From Oceanipulchritudo sp049975345 (GTDB lineage: Bacteria > Verrucomicrobiota > Verrucomicrobiia > Opitutales > Oceanipulchritudinaceae), in the NCBI GenBank assembly GCA_049975345.1, contig JBNGDP010000073.1:1-18943 (forward strand): DNA of 18,943 nt, written 5' to 3'. Shown here one piece after another: positions 1 to 7,063 of this stretch (position 1 is its first letter; the number at the start of each line of letters is the position of its first letter). The notes under the pieces were generated by a model that was not told the origin of the DNA, did not search any database, and saw nothing but the letters and a program-made list of their open reading frames with translations. The position numbers and the translations under genes are program-made.

Positions 1-150
1 GGTCTCCCAGTGCCCTGGCAGCGGCGCGCAAGCGCGCGCGCCACGAATGCCCGCTACAATTCTATCAAACTATAGTGAAACCGGTATTATGCATCAGGAC
101 ACTGCTTTGGTTTCCACAATTTTCCACGAAGAGCCAAGAAACCACCTTTG

Positions 151-2331
151 TCAGCTTTTCAGCGCCTCCGAGCGACTGAGCCTTTCTTTCAAATTCGCCG
201 GCCAAAGGTCTCTCGGACCGTACCGGATGAGCTGCAGGCATTCATGAACCTGCCCGCTTGAAGGCAACCCACGAAGCCGGCGCAGCTGGATCAACGTCCC
301 CGCCCGCCGGCGCATGATCTCCTCGAACTGCTTGCGCCGGTGACGGCGGCGCAGAAAAAGCATGGCGGCAAGCAGCCCGCAGAGGGCAAGGGCCGGCGCC
401 ATGAAGTCGCGCACAAGCCCGCCCCATTCACCGCTCTCCCTGATCGCCTCCCAGTCCTTTTTGAGCAGGGTGCGGATTTTTGTTAGGGTCGTCTTCAGCC
501 CTTCGAGCCCAAGCAAGCCGGTTTCCTTCACCACCTCGGCCATGACGGCCTGGTCCTCGCTGTCGAACTGGATGACCCTCCGGAACCAGAGGATACGCAG
601 GCTGTCGAGCCAGGCCTGCCAGGTGCGGTCGGAGCGCAGCCGGCCGCCGGCGAGGGCGTCCTCCACGGATCCGGGATCCACCCCGTAGCCGGGGGTCGGA
701 TCCACCCGCAGCCAGCCGCGCTTCGGGACAAAGAGCTCGCACCAGGCATGGGCGTGGCGGTTGCGCACCATGTAGTAGTTTTCGTACCCGTTCCAGTCGC
801 CCCCGGCGTAGCCGGTGACCAGGCGGGCGGGATAACCGGCGTAGCGGGAAATCAATACAAAGGCGCCGGCGTACAGTTCGCAGTGCCCGGGAATGCCGGA
901 ATCGACCCAGCGCAGGAGGGTCTCCCCTTCCCCGCCGGGAACCCGGCTTTCAAGGCTGTAGCCGCGCCCGACCCGGAGGAACCGGACCAGACGGTCCGCG
1001 AACTCGCCCACCGGCATGCCCCGCGCGAATCCGATTTCCTCCAGCACCGCGTCGAGGATGCGACGGTTGGCCTCCCCCTCGGGAACGACCAGAAGGGTTT
1101 GGGGATAGGCCACATCCTTGAGGTAGGTGGCCTCCGAGGTGTCGACCAGGAGCGGCTCCATCCCCGCCAGGAGACCATCCTCGTCCCCGAACGGAAGGAA
1201 GCCCCCGAAGGAAAGATCCTCGTACCGCAACGACAGGGTCGTGGCGTTGATCTCGGTTCCCTGGAGGACGCGGGTGAGGTCGTGGATCTGCAGGGCGGTG
1301 CGGTTCTTGAAGCGCAAAGTGTCGTAGGTGTCGCCAGTGGGAAGGTAGGAACTGATCCCCCCCTCCAGATAAAGCGTCCAGACCGATTCATTGGTCTCCC
1401 GCCGCTTCCCCGGATAGGCGAAATCGAACCGGTAATGCTGCAGGGTCCGTCGCAGGCGCGCCACCTTCGGGGAGACCATGAACCCGCCGTCGTAGTAACT
1501 GTCCAGCACGACCATGCGCCAGTAGGGCCGCGCCGGCGGATCCTCCGATTCCACATCCACCCGCATGGCGATGGTGTCGTCATTCAGGATGCTCACCACG
1601 TCCCCGTACTGGACATGGTCGGAAAAGCCGGTGAGGCTGCGATCGGTCTGCAGACGGGGGAACGGCAGCGCCGCCCCGATATCAAACCGGGGCATGAAGA
1701 GGAAAAAGAGGAGGCTCATCCCGGTCGTCCCGAGAAACAGGAGCACCCCGGCCAGCAGGGTCCGCCGGTCGAAACGGTCGCGAAAACGCCGATACAGCCG
1801 CAACCAGGAAAAGGAGGAGAAAACGGGTTCCGTTTTCCCGTTTCCGGCCCCGTCCTTTTCCCGGCAGGCCAGGTTGACGGCAAAGAGCAGCCCCATGGCC
1901 AGCGGGGCGTAGGCCAGCAACTGGAGCCCGAAGGTGATCTCCTGGCTGAGCACGCCGGTCACCATGAGCAGGAAAAGAGTGAGGAGCAGCAGTTGCAGGT
2001 CCTCCCGCATGGTGCGCACCTGCAGGCCGCGGTACAGCGTGAGCAGCAGGACCATCCGGAAAAGGGGCGGGAAGAAGTCCCCCCCCGAAAGGACAAAATC
2101 GCTGACGATAAAAATGATCAGGACCAGCGGGGAAAACCGCCAGAACCACCGTGGAATCCGTTCCGTCCAATGCGGAACGAAGCAGCTTGCCAATACCAGG
2201 CCGATGGACGCGGTCACGAGTACATCCGCCCCGAGGTCCAGGGAATAGCTCCCGGCCAGGCTGATCAGGACGAGGACCTGCCCGATCAACCACCGAACCG
2301 CCGCCAGTTCGCGCTGATCAAGCCTGGCCAA
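151..2331 (-). CDS. Transglutaminase-like membrane protein (TgpA/DUF3488 type)
   Basis: Membrane-anchored transglutaminase-fold protein of the TgpA type, 726 aa from the chosen start. About six or seven hydrophobic helices lie in residues 10-205 (DUF3488-like). A large extracytoplasmic region follows, with the papain-like triad of the transglutaminase core: Cys484 in GHCELY, His528 in HAHAWCEL and Asp544 in VDPTPG. A further membrane helix sits near residues 637-657, followed by a basic cytoplasmic tail. The open frame continues upstream to 2604, but that part lies over the DUF58 gene. I chose TTG at 2331 because GAGGAGG lies 6 nt before it and because it overlaps the DUF58 stop by 14 nt, typical of coupled genes. 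DUF58 and TgpA proteins usually occur together with a MoxR ATPase; none is seen here. Substrate unknown; the all-present triad suggests an active peptidase or transglutaminase. Confidence 0.88.
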   Translation of the reverse strand: MARLDQRELAAVRWLIGQVLVLISLAGSYSLDLGADVLVTASIGLVLASCFVPHWTERIPRWFWRFSPLVLIIFIVSDFVLSGGDFFPPLFRMVLLLTLYRGLQVRTMREDLQLLLLTLFLLMVTGVLSQEITFGLQLLAYAPLAMGLLFAVNLACREKDGAGNGKTEPVFSSFSWLRLYRRFRDRFDRRTLLAGVLLFLGTTGMSLLFFLFMPRFDIGAALPFPRLQTDRSLTGFSDHVQYGDVVSILNDDTIAMRVDVESEDPPARPYWRMVVLDSYYDGGFMVSPKVARLRRTLQHYRFDFAYPGKRRETNESVWTLYLEGGISSYLPTGDTYDTLRFKNRTALQIHDLTRVLQGTEINATTLSLRYEDLSFGGFLPFGDEDGLLAGMEPLLVDTSEATYLKDVAYPQTLLVVPEGEANRRILDAVLEEIGFARGMPVGEFADRLVRFLRVGRGYSLESRVPGGEGETLLRWVDSGIPGHCELYAGAFVLISRYAGYPARLVTGYAGGDWNGYENYYMVRNRHAHAWCELFVPKRGWLRVDPTPGYGVDPGSVEDALAGGRLRSDRTWQAWLDSLRILWFRRVIQFDSEDQAVMAEVVKETGLLGLEGLKTTLTKIRTLLKKDWEAIRESGEWGGLVRDFMAPALALCGLLAAMLFLRRRHRRKQFEEIMRRRAGTLIQLRRLRGLPSSGQVHECLQLIRYGPRDLWPANLKERLSRSEALKS

Positions 2332-3460
2332 TGGTCCCCTCCTCCATTTTCGCGATGACCGTTCCCGCCGGTCCGGGTACAAAACAGACCGAATCCATGG
2401 GAGCGCTTTCCCGGCTTGCCCCGCGGCCAAAGGGGTCAGCCCTTTTACCCCGCTCCAGCGCGCCCAGACGGTCCAGCAATGCGTACAAGTCCTCGATGGC
2501 GGACACCTTGACCGCTTCTTCGCCTGCGACCTTCCCGGCCAGCAACTGGTCGCGCTGGAAGAGATCCTCGGCCAGGCTGGCCGCGAAGGAGCACATTTTC
2601 TCAAATTGTGCGTCGTCCCGCCAGAGATGCGGGGAGGGATCCACCCACAGCTTGAAGGCCTGGTGATGTTCCTGCTCGGTTTCCCGCACCTGCAGCTTGC
2701 CTGTGCGGGCCGTGGCTTTCCAGTGAATCCGCTTCAGGGGATCCCCGCTTCGGTACTGCCGCAGCTGTACAAGGTCGACGCCCTCCCCTCTCCGCTTGTG
2801 GTGGCCGTAAAGCCAGCGGCGACCGGCCTTGTCGCCCCGGAACTGGTACGCGACGCGGGCCGGCCAGATAATGACCTCGCGCTGAAAACTGTCGGTAATG
2901 GTTTTCTTCAGGAAACCGAAGGGATAACGGGAGACCAACCCTTCGAGGGCAAGCGTCTCGCGCCCCCGCCGAAGCGGGGTAAATTCCCAATGCAATCGCG
3001 TGTTCTGCCCCGGGTCGAGGCGCTCCTCAAGGGCGAGGAATTCGGTCAGTCCGCTTTGCGGGGCGGACACGCGGAAGCTCAGGGAATAACTGGGAAGCCG
3101 GCGCTTGGTGTTCGCCAGCTCGAGGTAGACCGGGCTCGGCTCACCAACCCGGAAATGCCGCCCGGTCTCCAGGCGCCAGCGCAGGCCCTTGAAGTTCAGC
3201 CAGCTGAGCAGGCCGCTGACCAGCAGCGTGCTCAGCAGCATGGAAAGGGCGAGATAGAGGATATTCTGGCCGGTATTGAAGGCGGCCGTCCCGACCCCGA
3301 TGGTGATGAGGATCAGCATTGTCCCGGTCCGGGTGGGGAGGGTCCGGTGCCCGCGCGGCGGTCGCACCAGCTGCACCAGGACCCGCACGGTGTTTCCGAT
3401 GCGCGACTCCCCGGCAAAATACCCGGGATCCGCCCAGTCGACTTTGCCTGACTCCGACAT
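2318..3460 (-). CDS. DUF58 domain protein
   Basis: 380-aa DUF58 family protein. A cytoplasmic N-terminus is followed by two adjacent membrane helices (about residues 46-62 and 66-86). A beta-rich region follows, then the family hallmark at residues 236-252, YRSGDPLKRIHWKATAR, and a C-terminal von Willebrand A-like region (about 260-380). Proteins of this family are encoded next to MoxR AAA ATPases and TgpA transglutaminases and are thought to act in a membrane complex; the exact role is unsettled. It lies 31 nt downstream of hisI, and its 3' end overlaps the transglutaminase start by 14 nt, so the two are probably translated together. Start ATG at 3460; no strong ribosome-binding site is visible. 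Family assignment is firm, function is not. Confidence 0.88.
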   Translation of the reverse strand: MSESGKVDWADPGYFAGESRIGNTVRVLVQLVRPPRGHRTLPTRTGTMLILITIGVGTAAFNTGQNILYLALSMLLSTLLVSGLLSWLNFKGLRWRLETGRHFRVGEPSPVYLELANTKRRLPSYSLSFRVSAPQSGLTEFLALEERLDPGQNTRLHWEFTPLRRGRETLALEGLVSRYPFGFLKKTITDSFQREVIIWPARVAYQFRGDKAGRRWLYGHHKRRGEGVDLVQLRQYRSGDPLKRIHWKATARTGKLQVRETEQEHHQAFKLWVDPSPHLWRDDAQFEKMCSFAASLAEDLFQRDQLLAGKVAGEEAVKVSAIEDLYALLDRLGALERGKRADPFGRGASRESAPMDSVCFVPGPAGTVIAKMEEGTIGQA

Positions 3461-3491
3461 TGGCCGAATATGGACGCGATTAAGCAGCCTT

Positions 3492-3923
3492 TCAAGCCTC
3501 AGCCCAATTCAGCGCTGGCGGCGCGTGTCGCAATTTTCCGTCCTCGATGAGGCGATAGAAGCAGGAGGGGCGGCTGTTACCATCGGCGTCCCTGGTGTGG
3601 CAAGTGCCCTTCCCTTTCGGCCGGACCAGGTAGAGGATGGAGTTTTGCTCGCAGTTGACGCGGGCTTCCACCAGCTCGAGGAAATCCCCGCTGGTGGCGC
3701 CTTTGATCCACAGCTCGTTGCGGCTGGTGCTCCAGAAGACGGCGACCTTCTCAGAAAGGGCGGTGCGGAGGGCCAGCTCGTTGACATAACCGAGCATCAG
3801 GACAAGGCCCGTGTCGACATCCTGGGCAACGGCCGGAATGACCCCGGGTGCGCAAGCGGCGACGCTCTCCAGCTTGCTGAAATCCAGCGCCAGTGTCGTG
3901 CCTTCTTCCAATTCCTGACCCAT
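3492..3923 (-). CDS. hisI: Phosphoribosyl-AMP cyclohydrolase (HisI)
   Basis: Single-domain HisI, 143 aa, which opens the purine ring of phosphoribosyl-AMP in histidine biosynthesis (third step), in the cytoplasm. Visible family motifs are VAQDVDTGLVLMLGYVN (residues 32-48), STSRNELWIKGATSGD (65-80), and the three zinc-type cysteines Cys91, Cys108 (CHTRD) and Cys121 (SCFYR). The usual D-C-D-x-D metal motif reads N-C-E-Q-N at 90-94. The frame is open back to 4028, but that would overlap the end of tsaD. ATG at 3923 has AAGGTG 7 nt upstream and gives the normal family length. It lies 31 nt after tsaD and 31 nt before the DUF58 gene. No other his genes are in the window, and no HisE domain is fused. 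Confidence 0.9.
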   Translation of the reverse strand: MGQELEEGTTLALDFSKLESVAACAPGVIPAVAQDVDTGLVLMLGYVNELALRTALSEKVAVFWSTSRNELWIKGATSGDFLELVEARVNCEQNSILYLVRPKGKGTCHTRDADGNSRPSCFYRLIEDGKLRHAPPALNWAEA

Positions 3924-3954
3924 GCCGTTCACCTTGGGGAATTGCGGACGGCGA

Positions 3955-4977
3955 TCAAGCAAGTTCCCAGGAAGGATCAAAGGAATCCGGGTCAAGTATG
4001 CATCCCGCGGGGTCGGCAAGGGCGGCAAAGGCGATCATGGCGGCATTGTCCCCGGTGTGGCGGGGTTCGGCGACATGCACGGGCAGGCCGGTTTGCGTAC
4101 CAAGGGTGTGGAAGGCCTCACGCAGGACGGCGTTGTTGGCCACTCCCCCGGAGAGGCCGATGCTGCGCCAGCCCCCGCCTTCCAAAAGGTGCCGGGTCTT
4201 GCGAACGAGGGCGTCCACCACCGCCTGCTGGTAACTCGCACAGATGTCCGCCAAGGCCGCTTCCACCTCCCGGTCGTCCATTTTCTCCAGGAGGTAGCGC
4301 AGGCTGGTTTTCAGCCCGGAAAAGGAAAAGCGCGGATCATCGGCCTGCGGGAAGGCGCGGGGAAAATCGTACGCGGCGGGATTGCCGCCATGAGCGGCTT
4401 TTTCAATCAACGGTCCTCCCGGATAGGGCATACCGAGCAACTTGGCGCCCTTGTCGAGGGCCTCGCCGGCGGCGTCATCGACCGTGTTTGCCAGCACCGC
4501 CAGCCGGCGCTGCTCGTTGATTTCGAAAAGGACCGTATTCCCGCCGGAAACAATCAGCCCCAGATGGGGAAGCTGCTCCGCAAAACGAGGATCGAAACCG
4601 GCGGGTTCCTCCTCATGAAGGTGGATGAACGGGGAAAAGGCGTGCCCGCGCAGGTGATTCACGCCGACCATTTCCAAACCATAGGCCATGGAAAGGGCTT
4701 TGGCCAGAGACATACCGAGGGCAAGGCAACCGGCAAGGCCGGGGCCGGTTGTCACCGCGACAAGATCCCCCGGACGGGGCTCGTATTGTGCGATCATTTC
4801 CTTCAGGAGCACCGGAAAGTTGTCGAGGTGCTCCCGGCTGGCCAGATCCGGGACAATCCCCCCGTAGGCCTGGTGCTTCAAAATCTGCGAATGCACCCAC
4901 TCGCCGGACAGGCCGCTGGCCGGATCAAACAGGGCCAGCGCCGATTCGTCGCACGAACTCTCCACCCCGATGATCAT
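3955..4977 (-). CDS. tsaD: tRNA N6-adenosine threonylcarbamoyltransferase (TsaD)
   Basis: TsaD/Kae1/Qri7 family protein, 340 aa, the usual length. It transfers the threonylcarbamoyl group to A37 of ANN-decoding tRNAs, working in bacteria with TsaB and TsaE. Motifs seen: ESSCDES (residues 6-12), the metal ligands His108 and His112 in NHLRGH, SGGNTVLFEI in the middle, FSFSGLKTS, SGGVANN, and GDNAAMIA carrying the third metal ligand (about Asp310). The start ATG at 4977 overlaps the stop codon of the upstream ORF6N gene in an ATGA arrangement, so it may depend on translation of that gene; no separate ribosome-binding site is apparent. hisI follows after 31 nt. Identification is secure. Confidence 0.97.
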   Translation of the reverse strand: MIIGVESSCDESALALFDPASGLSGEWVHSQILKHQAYGGIVPDLASREHLDNFPVLLKEMIAQYEPRPGDLVAVTTGPGLAGCLALGMSLAKALSMAYGLEMVGVNHLRGHAFSPFIHLHEEEPAGFDPRFAEQLPHLGLIVSGGNTVLFEINEQRRLAVLANTVDDAAGEALDKGAKLLGMPYPGGPLIEKAAHGGNPAAYDFPRAFPQADDPRFSFSGLKTSLRYLLEKMDDREVEAALADICASYQQAVVDALVRKTRHLLEGGGWRSIGLSGGVANNAVLREAFHTLGTQTGLPVHVAEPRHTGDNAAMIAFAALADPAGCILDPDSFDPSWELA

Positions 4978-5498
4978 GGATGAAATCCTGCCCTTCTTTT
5001 TTTTGAAGGGGGCGGAGGTGTCAACAAAGGCTGAAGTTCCCGCCAGATTAGACGAAGAGCTTCATCATGCTTCATTAATTTGGAATCCAGTTCAGCCAGC
5101 TTTCCCAGCGCCTTTATCTGGCTGACAAGGAATTCCCGCTGTTTGATGAAAGCCCTAACCACGTGAACGCTCATTTTCTCGGCATTTTCACTCCTCAAAA
5201 CATTCGCCACCATGAGGGCGCCGTGTTCGGAGAATGCGTTTGGTAGGGATCGGCGCCCCCCATGGGGGCTTGAGGTCACATTTTGTGACTTCAAGTTTTT
5301 CCATTCAATTGCAGTCAACCGGAACATAAAGTCACTTGGGAAACGTTTGTTATTCCGTTTAACTGCCTGATTTAAAACTTTGGTCTCCACACCGTAAAGG
5401 GCGGCAAGATCGGAATCAAGAATGACTTTGGTGTCTCGGATGGATAAAATCAACCTGTCTATAGATCCTGGCATCGCTGAACTCGGGGCATGAGACAT
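4974..5498 (-). CDS. ORF6N domain protein, paralog 1
   Basis: 174-aa protein with an N-terminal ORF6N domain (about residues 14-105), a putative DNA-binding module known from phage and bacterial regulators related to KilA-N. Family landmarks: VILDSDLAALYGVETKVLNQAVKR, FPSDFMF, LKSQNVTSS, GGRRSLPNAFSEHGALM and VRAFIKQRE. The C-terminal part is probably a coiled coil, ending in a proline-rich basic tail. It is one of three paralogs in the window. It sits between the hydrolase (34 nt upstream) and tsaD (ATGA overlap), and is visibly richer in A+T than its neighbours, suggesting later insertion into the run. Codons for KSQNVTSS form a palindrome at 5269-5295. A second in-frame ATG is at residue 9. 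Actual target and role unknown. Confidence 0.85.
   Translation of the reverse strand: MSHAPSSAMPGSIDRLILSIRDTKVILDSDLAALYGVETKVLNQAVKRNNKRFPSDFMFRLTAIEWKNLKSQNVTSSPHGGRRSLPNAFSEHGALMVANVLRSENAEKMSVHVVRAFIKQREFLVSQIKALGKLAELDSKLMKHDEALRLIWRELQPLLTPPPPSKKRRAGFHP
5269..5295 (-). repeat. Palindrome inside ORF6N gene 1
   Basis: Inverted repeat with 12-nt arms and a 3-nt centre, one mismatch. On the coding strand the 15-nt core is GTCACAAAATGTGAC, read as part of K-S-Q-N-V-T. The mismatch becomes a G-U pair only on the opposite (plus) strand, where the stem is followed by five T. A second perfect palindrome, CCCCCATGGGGG, lies directly beside it at 5257-5268. Homologous palindromes occur in the other two ORF6N genes. 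Confidence 0.85.
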
Positions 5499-5532
5499 GA
5501 TTCCAATGGTGCAGAATAAATTGGCATGTCAA

Positions 5533-6324
5533 TTATCTAACGTGATTTAAATTATCCAAAACCACCTCCACAAACCGCTCGGTCTGGTCAAAATGGACAT
5601 TGTGGCCGGCGTCGGCAATGGTCACCAGCCTGGCCCGCGGGAAGAAGCCCCGGATCATGGGCTCATCGCCGTCCTCGACGAAGCGGGAGCGCTCACCGCG
5701 GATGTAGAGCACCGGACCCTCGTAGCGTTCCCCGTCCTTCGGAATCTGCTGGAACAAATTGGGCAGGGCGGCGTGCAGAATGTCCAGATTGACGATCCAG
5801 CGGAAGCCACCGTGGTCCTTTCGCTCGAGGTTGCTGACGAGAAACTTCCGGAAGGCCCAGTCGCGGATGTCCGGCTCCAGCCACTCCTCGGCCTCGGCGC
5901 GGTTACGCAACCGGTCCACCGGCATCTTCCGCATGATGGCAAACTCGCGCTCCCAGCGTGGCGGCGCGGCCCGCGGGGCGATGTCGACCACCGTCAGCGA
6001 GGCGATCCGCTCCGGAAACGTGCAGGCCAGGTGCATGGCAACCTTGCCGCCCATGCTGTGGCCGAGAATATGAAACTGAGCGAATCCCTGCCCGTCCGCC
6101 CAATGCAGGACGTCCCCCGCCATGGAGGGATAATCCATTTGGCTGTGATGCGGGCTGGACCCGTGGTTGCGCAGATCAAGGGCGTACACCGCCAAGAGCT
6201 CCCCGAGTTGCTTGCCGGCGCTCTGCCAGTTGCGGGAGGAGCCCAGCAGCCCGTGTAGCAGCACCAGTGGAGGCCCCACCGCTTTCTCCCCATATTTCCG
6301 CTCCGCAAGCCTGACTGACTGCAT
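5533..6324 (-). CDS. Alpha/beta hydrolase (YbfF-like esterase)
   Basis: 263-aa alpha/beta-hydrolase. Visible are the oxyanion-hole strand VLLHGLLGSS (residues 21-30), DLRNHGSSPH (50-59), the nucleophile elbow GHSMGG with Ser90, and a C-terminal ADAGHNVHF with the catalytic His about 241. The overall pattern resembles the YbfF/PNPLA-independent acyl-esterase group of small cytoplasmic hydrolases; substrate cannot be told. The open frame runs back to 6684, but that crosses the ORF6N gene on the other strand and lacks protein character. ATG at 6324 (AGGA 8 nt upstream) matches family length; ATG at 6351 is the alternative. First gene of the minus-strand run, divergent from ORF6N gene 2 across about 160 nt. 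Confidence 0.88.
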   Translation of the reverse strand: MQSVRLAERKYGEKAVGPPLVLLHGLLGSSRNWQSAGKQLGELLAVYALDLRNHGSSPHHSQMDYPSMAGDVLHWADGQGFAQFHILGHSMGGKVAMHLACTFPERIASLTVVDIAPRAAPPRWEREFAIMRKMPVDRLRNRAEAEEWLEPDIRDWAFRKFLVSNLERKDHGGFRWIVNLDILHAALPNLFQQIPKDGERYEGPVLYIRGERSRFVEDGDEPMIRGFFPRARLVTIADAGHNVHFDQTERFVEVVLDNLNHVR

Positions 6325-6430
6325 CCGTGCAGTCCTGCCCGAATGCTTCATCTTCTCAAACAAAAAAACATCCTGCGGCCGGTCACCGCCTTTCAATGTA
6401 TCCGCCTTTCCCGATCCGGTTCCGCCACTC

Positions 6431-6463
6431 GGACTGCCTGGAATTGACCGTTCCGCCTTCTTG
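6431..6463 (+). promoter_or_regulatory. Duplicated leader of ORF6N gene 2
   Basis: This 33-nt stretch matches 7029-7061, ahead of ORF6N gene 3, at 28 of 33 positions, so the tandem duplication includes upstream DNA. Both copies hold AATTGAC (6442-6448 and 7040-7046), and the same heptamer lies upstream of ORF6N gene 1 on the minus strand (5528-5534). It could be a -35 type promoter element, but no consistent -10 box is visible, so function is only suggested. Confidence 0.4.
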
Positions 6464-6483
6464 ATTCGGCGGATTCCGACCGG

Positions 6484-7026
6484 ATGCTTAACCCGATGAC
6501 AACGGATCCGATTCCCATCCTCCTGCTTCGCGGCCAACCCGTCATTCTGGATGCCGACCTGGCCGCCCTCTACGGGGTGACCACCAAGCGCCTGAATGAA
6601 CAGGTCCGGCGGAATCAAGAGCGATTCCCGGAGGACTTCACCTTCATGCTGACCAAGAATGAAACTGAACGTTTGAAGTCGCAATTTGCGACTTCAAATT
6701 TCAACTCATTGTTTATCAGAGGCTTGAAATCCACGGGACGGGGCGGTCGCCGAAAACTCCCCCTCGCCTTCACGGAGCATGGCGCCCTCATGGCTGCGAA
6801 TGTCCTGAACAGTCCCGAAGCGGTGAAAATGAGCGTCTTCATCATCCGGGCCTTCGTGAAACAGCGGGAGGAACTCAGCGCCAACGAGGCGATCCTCAGG
6901 CGCCTGGCGGAGATCGACAAATCCCTGCTGCTGCACGATTCGGCCCTACGCGACCTGTATCAAAAGCTGCTGCCGCTGCTCGAGCCCCCGCCTCCCAAAC
7001 CGAAACGCCCCTTGGGATTCGGATAG
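6484..7026 (+). CDS. ORF6N domain protein, paralog 2
   Basis: 180-aa ORF6N domain protein, a putative DNA-binding regulator. Landmarks: IPILLLRGQPVILDADLAAL, YGVTTKRLNEQVRR, FPEDFTFML, LKSQFATS, GGRRKLPLAFTEHGALMAANVL, then a probable helical C-terminus and a PPPPKPKRP tail. The C-terminal half is nearly identical in DNA to paralog 3 (6758-6990 against 7320-7552), while the centre differs. Between the palindrome and GGRR it has about twelve more residues than paralogs 1 and 3. ATG at 6484 is the longest start; ATG at 6496 aligns with a GTG in paralog 3 and may be the true start. No Shine-Dalgarno is visible. Function not known. Confidence 0.85.
   Translation: MLNPMTTDPIPILLLRGQPVILDADLAALYGVTTKRLNEQVRRNQERFPEDFTFMLTKNETERLKSQFATSNFNSLFIRGLKSTGRGGRRKLPLAFTEHGALMAANVLNSPEAVKMSVFIIRAFVKQREELSANEAILRRLAEIDKSLLLHDSALRDLYQKLLPLLEPPPPKPKRPLGFG
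6672..6698 (+). repeat. Palindrome inside ORF6N gene 2
   Basis: Perfect inverted repeat with 13-nt arms around a single T. The 15-nt core is GTCGCAATTTGCGAC at 6678-6692. It is read in the frame K-S-Q-F-A-T-S, as in gene 1. Confidence 0.92.
6758..6990 (+). repeat. Tandem duplicate, first copy (ORF6N C-terminal coding region)
   Basis: Aligns without gaps with 7320-7552 (second copy, offset 562), with 7 mismatches in 233 nt. Positions 6796-6947 are identical to their partner over 152 nt. The flanking N-terminal coding parts are much less alike, so the near-identity has a sharp left edge at the start of the codons for LPLAFTEHG. Confidence 0.93.
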
Positions 7027-7063
7027 GCGGACTACCTGAAATTGACCATTCTGCCGTCTTGCT

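Noticed and set aside
110..128. DnaA-box-like TTTCCACAATTTTCCAC
   Set aside because: Only partial matches to TTATCCACA and no cluster; the 1-150 stretch shows no gene or clear terminator.
748..2358. Long plus-strand open frame opposite the transglutaminase gene
   Set aside because: Composition is proline-, glycine- and histidine-rich with no family pattern; it is the mirror of a GC-rich gene with a clear domain structure.
3525..3538. Half-sites resembling the ORF6N palindrome core (GTCGCAAT) near the hisI end and again near 16704
   Set aside because: They lack the opposite arm, and an 8-nt match is expected by chance in a window of this size.
6325..6684. Upstream extension of the hydrolase frame
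   Set aside because: It runs through the divergent intergenic region and antisense to ORF6N gene 2, without hydrolase features before residue 121 of the long frame.
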